NCBI RefSeq assembly: GCF_014898055.3
Contig: NW_023604295.1
Span: 134,694,676 to 134,758,675 of the forward strand
Length of the DNA: 64,000 nt
DNA from: Talpa occidentalis
Taxonomy: Eukaryota; Chordata; Mammalia; Eulipotyphla; Talpidae
Direction of reading: 5' to 3'
Part shown: in pieces, positions 58,131 through 64,000 of the stretch
Layout of the letters: every line of letters begins with the position of its first letter
Position numbering within the stretch: position 1 is the stretch's first letter
Position numbers and translations under genes: made by a program
Notes under the pieces: generated by a model
What the model saw: only the letters and a program-made list of their open reading frames with translations
What the model was told of the DNA's origin: nothing
Databases searched by the model: none

Positions 58131-58330
58131 TGCAGTTTAGCTATGTGGTAAATGACTCATAATCTCTCAGCTTCAGTTTCCTCACATAAGAATTGCTGAA
58201 TAAGAACATCCCAAATTTAGGGCTGCCATAAGGATTTGAGATTACACTTATCGCAGCCTTCGAGACAGTATAAAGCACATGCAAGTGGCATGTTCAATAG
58301 CTGGTAGATATTGTGAGAAGTCAGAAAGCA
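58130..58330 (-). repeat. Probable MIR
   Basis: MIR-like order of CTCAGCTTCAGTTTCCTCAC, ATAAGGATTTGAGATTACAC and AAGCACATGCAAGTGGCATG. Confidence 0.6.
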
Positions 58331-58498
58331 GTCCTCCTGATCTACAGCTTTTTTCCTTCAGGAACTTATTCAATTTTTAAATGTCACTCATATTTAGCAT
58401 CACGGTGGAGGGACATATTAACTGATCCCAATTTATAGAGGTGAAAGGATAATGATAACTTTCCCACAAACACTGTTAGTCAAGAAATAGCAATTTTG

Positions 58499-59715
58499 TT
58501 TTTTTTTTTTTTACATTGTATATATTTTAATGTATACATTAAAATATACATTATACATTAAATATATGCATTATATATTTTAATACATTATAATGTATTT
58601 TATTTTATTTTTTTTTGAAGGTTCTTCAGCATATATTTTTTTTTTTTAATAAATTTTATTGTTATATTCCCCATACAATTGCAATCCCCCCATTCTGACC
58701 CCAATCCCTCCCCTCCCACCCCCGCACCCCTAAAAGTGTCTCTGGTTCATAGTTTTTTGTTGATTTTGATTTTCACTTTCTTATAGTTATTCATTTTCCT
58801 GGTCCCTTATTTAAGTTTTCTAGATTCCTGCTATGAGTGAGACCATCCGGTATTTTTCTTTGTCTTTTTGGCTTATTTCGCTGAGCATGATCCCTTCCAG
58901 CGCCATCCATGTTGCTGCAAATTGCATGTGTTTATCTTTTTTGAATGCTGAGTAATATTCCATGGTATATATGTACCACATCTTCTTGATCCAGTCATCT
59001 ATTTTTGGGCATTTGGGTTGTTTCCAAAGCTTAGCTATTGTAAACAGTGCTGCTATAAACATAGGGGTGCAGGTGTTCTTTGGAATTGATGTTTCTGTGT
59101 CCTTTGGGTAAATACCTAGGAGTGGAATTGCTGGATCATATGGAAGCTCTATGTTTAGTAGGTCCAGAAATCTCCATACAGCTTTCCACAGTGGTTGGAC
59201 CAGTTTGCACTCCCACCAACAGTGCAGAAGAGTTCCTTTTTCTCCACACCCTCGCCAACATTTGTTGTTGCTAGTTTTTTTAATATGTGCCATTCTCACT
59301 GGTGTGAGATGGTATCTCATGGTAGTTTTGATTTGCATTTCCCTGATGACAAGTGATGTTGAACATTTTTTCATATGCCTGTTGGCCATTTGCATTTCCT
59401 CTTCGGAGAAGTTTCTTTTAAGCTCTTCTGCCCATTTTTTGACTGGATTATTTTCTTTGTTGTTGTTGAGTCTCATCAGCTCTTTGCAGATTTTTGTGAT
59501 CAGTCCTTTATCATTAGTGTTGGGTGCAAAAATGTTCTCCCAGTTGGTGGGGTTTCTCTTTGTTTTTGTTATTGTCTCTTTTGCTGTGCAAAAGCTCTTT
59601 AATTTGATGTAGTCCCAGCTGTTTATCTTTGCCTTCACTATCACTGCTTTGGGTGATGTGTCTGTAAAGATGTCTTTGATGTGCAAATCACGTAGTGTTT
59701 CGCCTATATTTCCTT
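58499..59715 (-). mobile_element. Young 5'-truncated L1 with open ORF2 C-terminus and extra 3' sequence
   Basis: 19-bp perfect duplication TCAAGAAATAGCAATTTTG (58480-58498 and 59715-59733). ORF2 is open from the truncation point to its stop near 58820, about 300 codons of genuine L1: [20 protein letters not shown], then [20 protein letters not shown], then a C-x3-C-x7-H-x4-C motif ([18 protein letters not shown]). The apparent 334-codon frame starts in flanking DNA, so its first residues are not L1. The 3'UTR ends in a poly(A) near 58637, followed by non-L1 sequence and two more A-runs (see findings). Confidence 0.95.
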
Positions 59716-61407
59716 CAAGAAATAGCAATTTTGATCCCCTCTGGTGGGGAGCAGGCTGGCGGGGAAAGGGAGCCTGGATGTGAGTGGCATTTATGTGCTG
59801 GAACACTAGATGTCTCCCCTGCACTTGTTTTTACCCAGCGATTCAGCTAGGTTGTTTTGACTTAGATCTAGCTCTGGATTTAAAATCCTTCTGCATCTTT
59901 CCCCTATTTAAACATTGTTCTCTGATGTTTGTGCAAGTCTCCTACTAATCCATCATCTCTGCTTAAGCCTCATTTTCTAACCTCAACTCCAGGTCTATTG
60001 AAGGAGAGGAATCTTTGTTTCTCTCCATTTCTCTGTGTTCTAGGTCCCACCATTTTTTCTCTTCTTTTATAAGAAGTGTCCTGCAGTGTAATGTGCCTAG
60101 ACTTCCATCACAGTTCCTTTGACTTACTAGACCCAAGTATCTGACATAAGTTGAGACATTAATCCATGCCCTGAGCAAACATTTATTGAGTTTGCATCTT
60201 ATGTGCTGCATAAGCTCATCTTAATTTTTGATATGAAAATACAAAGTTTTGATTCTGATGTATTTAGAAGAAACTTTGGGGAAAATGGAAATTCCTTAAG
60301 ACGTGATAAAAGGTCTCTTTATCAATCAGAGTGTGTAGGCTGGACAATTTTTATAAAAAATAAGCTTTCTCTATCTTAAGCAAGAATAAGTATGTTTTGT
60401 GTGCAAATGCTTTGGGGAGTGGGAACACACTGAGTTCTGTTATGAGAATAAAAGACTCAGAATGAAGACTTTTATGTGGGAGGGGCAGTGAGAGCTAGGC
60501 CAGGGCAGGAAATGACCATCGAAGAGGAGGAAGGGGAAGTAAGCAAAAGGCCATGTTAGGCTAGGCAGTACCAGATCCAAATCCTGCAGGTTTGATAGTG
60601 ATTGATTACCTGGAATGGACATAACAACTGTGTATCCAAATTCTGTGGCTCTGGGATGGCCTAGCTGGGTCCACTGTCTCAGGTTAGAGGTCATTATTGA
60701 TGTATTTTTTGGCTTCATAAAAAGTCCTTTATGGCTAATGCCAACATATTAGTAGCAACATCTCCCTGCCTACACCTAGAGATATTTTTTTGCCAGTTAA
60801 CTCATCATCCGTTAAGTGGGGAATCAGTGTTATGCCCCATGCCTTGAGCCTGAGGCATACTTGGCTAACCTATACATATGACTCTCTGTGTAATATCATG
60901 GGAAATATAAGGTCAGGTGACCTGGACTTGTGTTGGGATGTTTGAGTGCCTGCATCTAGAGGCGTTAATATGATGACCACTTCCTTCCTTCTGGGATGTA
61001 TCATGGCCTAATCCTGGCCCATATTATGTTCCATATGTTTGTTCATCAGGGATTTGGATACGAGGACACATTTGTCAAATCTGTGAGTGATTCAGAGTTA
61101 AGAAGATTCATTAGAAAAAATAATTCAGTGATACAATCAGACAAAGGATGTCTTAATAAGCTAGAGAGATGAGCCAAACTTTAAAGAAACTTTGATAGGT
61201 TGTATGGTGGGCATGCAAGGTGGCTATAATGGAAACCATTTAAGAATGAAAATTTTACAGATTAAACAAAACTAAATCAAAAGCCAACTAATGTTCAAGA
61301 ACAGGATGACGGAAACTTTGCAGGAATAGTTGTGAAAATGTTTTTAGAGGCCATAAAGAAGAATCATAAAATCAACCAACTCTGCAGTGCACATGTTATG
61401 CAGTATT

Positions 61408-61447
61408 AGTGGAAGTGGATTAGAGTGAGAGCTAATCCACTTCCACT
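61408..61447. repeat. Perfect 16-bp inverted repeat, 8-nt loop
   Basis: Left arm AGTGGAAGTGGATTAG (61408-61423), loop 61424-61431, right arm CTAATCCACTTCCACT (61432-61447). Confidence 0.95.
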
Positions 61448-62589
61448 GAGTTGCTCAGGCCACACCTTTCCGTTTCTAGCAGTGCAAAAAATCATTACAA
61501 AGTAATGTACATTTTTACTACATGAAATCTAGAAAGTACAGAAAATCCATCAAATGAAAGCCATCTATAATCCCATTATTAGAGAGAATTTGTTAATATT
61601 TTGTTATATGTCCTTTCAGGTTTATATGTACACACAGATAAGTACAGTTTCTGCCCCAAAGGCTCTTCCCAGAGGCATTTGGGGCTGACGCAGATTACAT
61701 GGTCAGCAAATATTTGTGAGTAAATGAATGGTGTAGTGCCTTCTGGCAGTTAAAGAGGATACTTCTATTTTCTGATTGGTGTCATTGTACTCTTTGGGTT
61801 TCCAGAATGGAAAGGGAGGACCAATCTGATGTCTGAGGATGTGGATTTCTTGAAAAGAGGGTTGTTTAGTGGTGGAAGGGCTTCAAAGGGATGGTACCTA
61901 AGCATATTCCCTCTGGACATGACCCCTTGGGGCAGGCTGAAGATTGGTAAGCAAGGGAGTTCAGGGAATAAGAGATCTTGTTCTTATTTGGAAGGAGCTG
62001 GGTTGTCTTTTCATTAAGATACACTGGGGGCCTGTGCGGGAACTGAATGCTTGTCAACCTAGCTAACCAACATCAAAATAATAATCAACCTCAGTATCAT
62101 CTGTTGCTGGTACCAGGAATATCAGCCACTCTGTGCCAGCAAGAAGCAATGACAATAATAGAACTGCAGACAAATACAGATTCTCTTTGCTTGGGTGTAG
62201 AAGTTGGACTGCCCTTCTCACACTTGGACAGAGAAAACTGTTAGGGTTTAGGTAATTTAAGAAAGAGCCAATAGAATGTAAGCTACCAATAGATAGTGGT
62301 TCCTACATATTTATTGAGAAATATACTTACACTTCATGGTGAACACATGTTTAGTCTATGTTCTGAGCAGAGAATAATGACTGGAACATAGGTCATTCAA
62401 AATAGATTCATCGAATAAATGGATATTATATTTCCCGCAAATATGACAAGTGGTGCTCAAGTTATTCATTAATTTTAAAAATAAGATGTGGCTGTATATT
62501 TATCCTGATTTGTGGAGCAGTTTATATAATCTCCTAATCATCTACTAATACAGTCTAAGCATAGGAATATACATAAAAGGTATATACAT

Positions 62590-62615
62590 AAACAGGTATA
62601 TACATATACCTGTTT
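62590..62615. repeat. 12-bp palindrome, 2-nt spacer
   Basis: AAACAGGTATAT, AC, ATATACCTGTTT. Embedded in a run of related GTATATACATA words from about 62565. Confidence 0.9.
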
Positions 62616-64000
62616 TATTCTGAAACAGGAATTCTTTTCAACTCACCTCAATATTGCAGCCTATCCAGCCGTAATTCATTATCACTACATTATCAGTGAG
62701 TAGATTATAATATAGACTTATCTTTCAAGCCAAGTTTTTGCCTGTGTTGTGAAAGCCAGTATTAGAGCAGAATCAGTAAGATGTCTAGCTAATACACTGC
62801 AGTATAAATGAAATGAATAATAAGAAATGAGATGAGTTCTTCTGACAAACGCTGTTGCAAAAAACCTCAGGTTTTCATTTGAAATAGATACTGTAGGAAA
62901 CAAATTGCAGCATGTACTCTAATATTTAAGTCTTCCATGCAACAGGTATTCACTAATATGATTTCTAGAGGACTGTGGGATAATGAATTGAAGTATATTT
63001 CTGAGAATTTCTGACTCATTTGCTGATTCAGACATGTTTCTTCCCCCCCCCCATAAATCATGCAATGGAACTAAAAAAGATATTTATTTTAAGAATTTTA
63101 GAATTTTCATTTTTACTTGCAAGATTAATCATAATTAGATGGGGATTTTTTTGGAGGGATCCTGTTTTCCCTTTTTATATGGAAAGATTTCAAGATAGAA
63201 TTTGAAAATGCCACCCACAAAATGCAATTATTCAACCTGAAGCCTTATGGCAAAATATATACATTTTTGTGCTCTGTTTGATACAGATGACTAAAAGAAG
63301 TTTGATGGACAGCAGTTCATTAAGTAAATTAGAGTTTCATCCTTCAGAGATATGCACAATTGTAATGTAATGTGTATCACCAGTCAATAGTTACCTGCTA
63401 AAGAGAAATGGAAGTTTTCTTTACAGATCAGAATTTATTTAATAAGAATTTTTCTAAGGCAGGTGAGAAAAAAAGCATATGGATATTATGGTTTGGGGGA
63501 CCAATTCCAAGAATAAAGAAATGATTATAACGAAGAAATCAAGAAAGATAAGAATGATTTTTGCATACATCTGTAGTGATTCCAAATGGTTTGGGGACAT
63601 AACTTGGACATGTTCCAGGGAGTCAAGGCCCTGGAATGTAAGGAACTGTTTCAATTTGATGAAGACAGAGTGTGAAGTATATAACAACTAGCATGGACAT
63701 GTTTTAAAAGTCCACACTCTTATTGAAGCTACTCTTTGAGATCAGACTTTAAACAAAATTTGGCTGAGTTCACATGTGCAAAGGGCATAGAATCATTTGG
63801 GACAATGGTTTTCCTATTTTTCATCCTGTTTAAGGCAAAGGATGAATGCAGCATTTAGAAAATATCCAGATATTCTGGAAGTAAATTTCCAGGCATGCAG
63901 ATATGCAGAGTATCTGTTGTGTGCTATTTATTCTGGGAACATGACATCACATGTGCTCAGTCACCCAGCTCCTGGCAAGAAACTTCCACTTGATATTGTA

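Larger units (their letters stand above)
59734..64000. other. Intergenic, mostly unrecognised
   Basis: AT-rich sequence in which I recognise no exon, RNA gene or young mobile element. Two perfect inverted repeats are present (61408-61447 and 62590-62615). Confidence 0.5.

Noticed and set aside
59716..59824. N-terminal part of the 334-codon L1 frame
   Set aside because: It lies beyond the L1 5' truncation and target duplication, in host flanking DNA.

Overview
The window is nuclear DNA from a placental mammal. It has large introns with GT/AG splice sites, a CpG island, LINE-1 (L1), MIR and L2 debris, Tigger DNA transposons and many copies of a tRNA-derived SINE with intact target-site duplications. 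I could not assign the species. The SINE (tRNA head, about 270 bp, A-rich tail) is not one I can name with certainty, and it is the best lineage marker here.

One protein-coding gene is present and complete: AADAT (kynurenine/alpha-aminoadipate aminotransferase, KAT II) on the minus strand. Its start codon is at 30987 inside a CpG island (about 30880-31615) and its stop is at 11393-11395. I resolved 13 coding exons, all with GT/AG boundaries and compatible phases. They sum to 1278 nt, or 425 codons plus stop, the length of human KAT II. Every active-site residue checked falls at its human position. In human, AADAT lies beside MFAP3L on one side and a gene-poor stretch on the other. The left flank (1-11 kb) and the long gene-free right flank (31.6-64 kb) fit that arrangement, but no neighbouring gene enters the window.

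Layout: 1-11.1 kb is intergenic, with an ancient L2 interrupted by several LTR-like insertions, an L1 3' end and two SINEs. 11.1-31.0 kb is AADAT. Its introns hold five SINEs, an old L1, a Tigger1 transposon carrying a SINE, MIR copies and fragments of other ancient repeats. 31.0-31.6 kb is the promoter CpG island, with an L1 tail inserted at its outer edge. 31.9-64 kb is intergenic: eleven more SINEs, several 5'-truncated L1s (two keeping long open ORF2 C-termini), a dead internal L1 reverse-transcriptase fragment, a second Tigger-type element, MIRs, and paralogous LTR-like repeats.

The most interesting observation is that the SINE body appears to be the R-U5 part of an LTR. The minus-strand LTR at about 4485-4905 carries a TATA-like box, a poly(A)-signal-like motif and a CA end, and its R-U5 stretch aligns, in the same sense, with the whole tRNA-unrelated body of the SINE. 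Two further copies (12216-12331, 45950-46069) define a short tRNA-plus-A-tail form with a shared B-box change. Other points are an L1 with a 47-bp flanking duplication, an L1 with a likely 3' transduction, and a perfect 16-bp hairpin near 61.4 kb. I found no prokaryote-style system, CRISPR array, rRNA or genuine tRNA gene.
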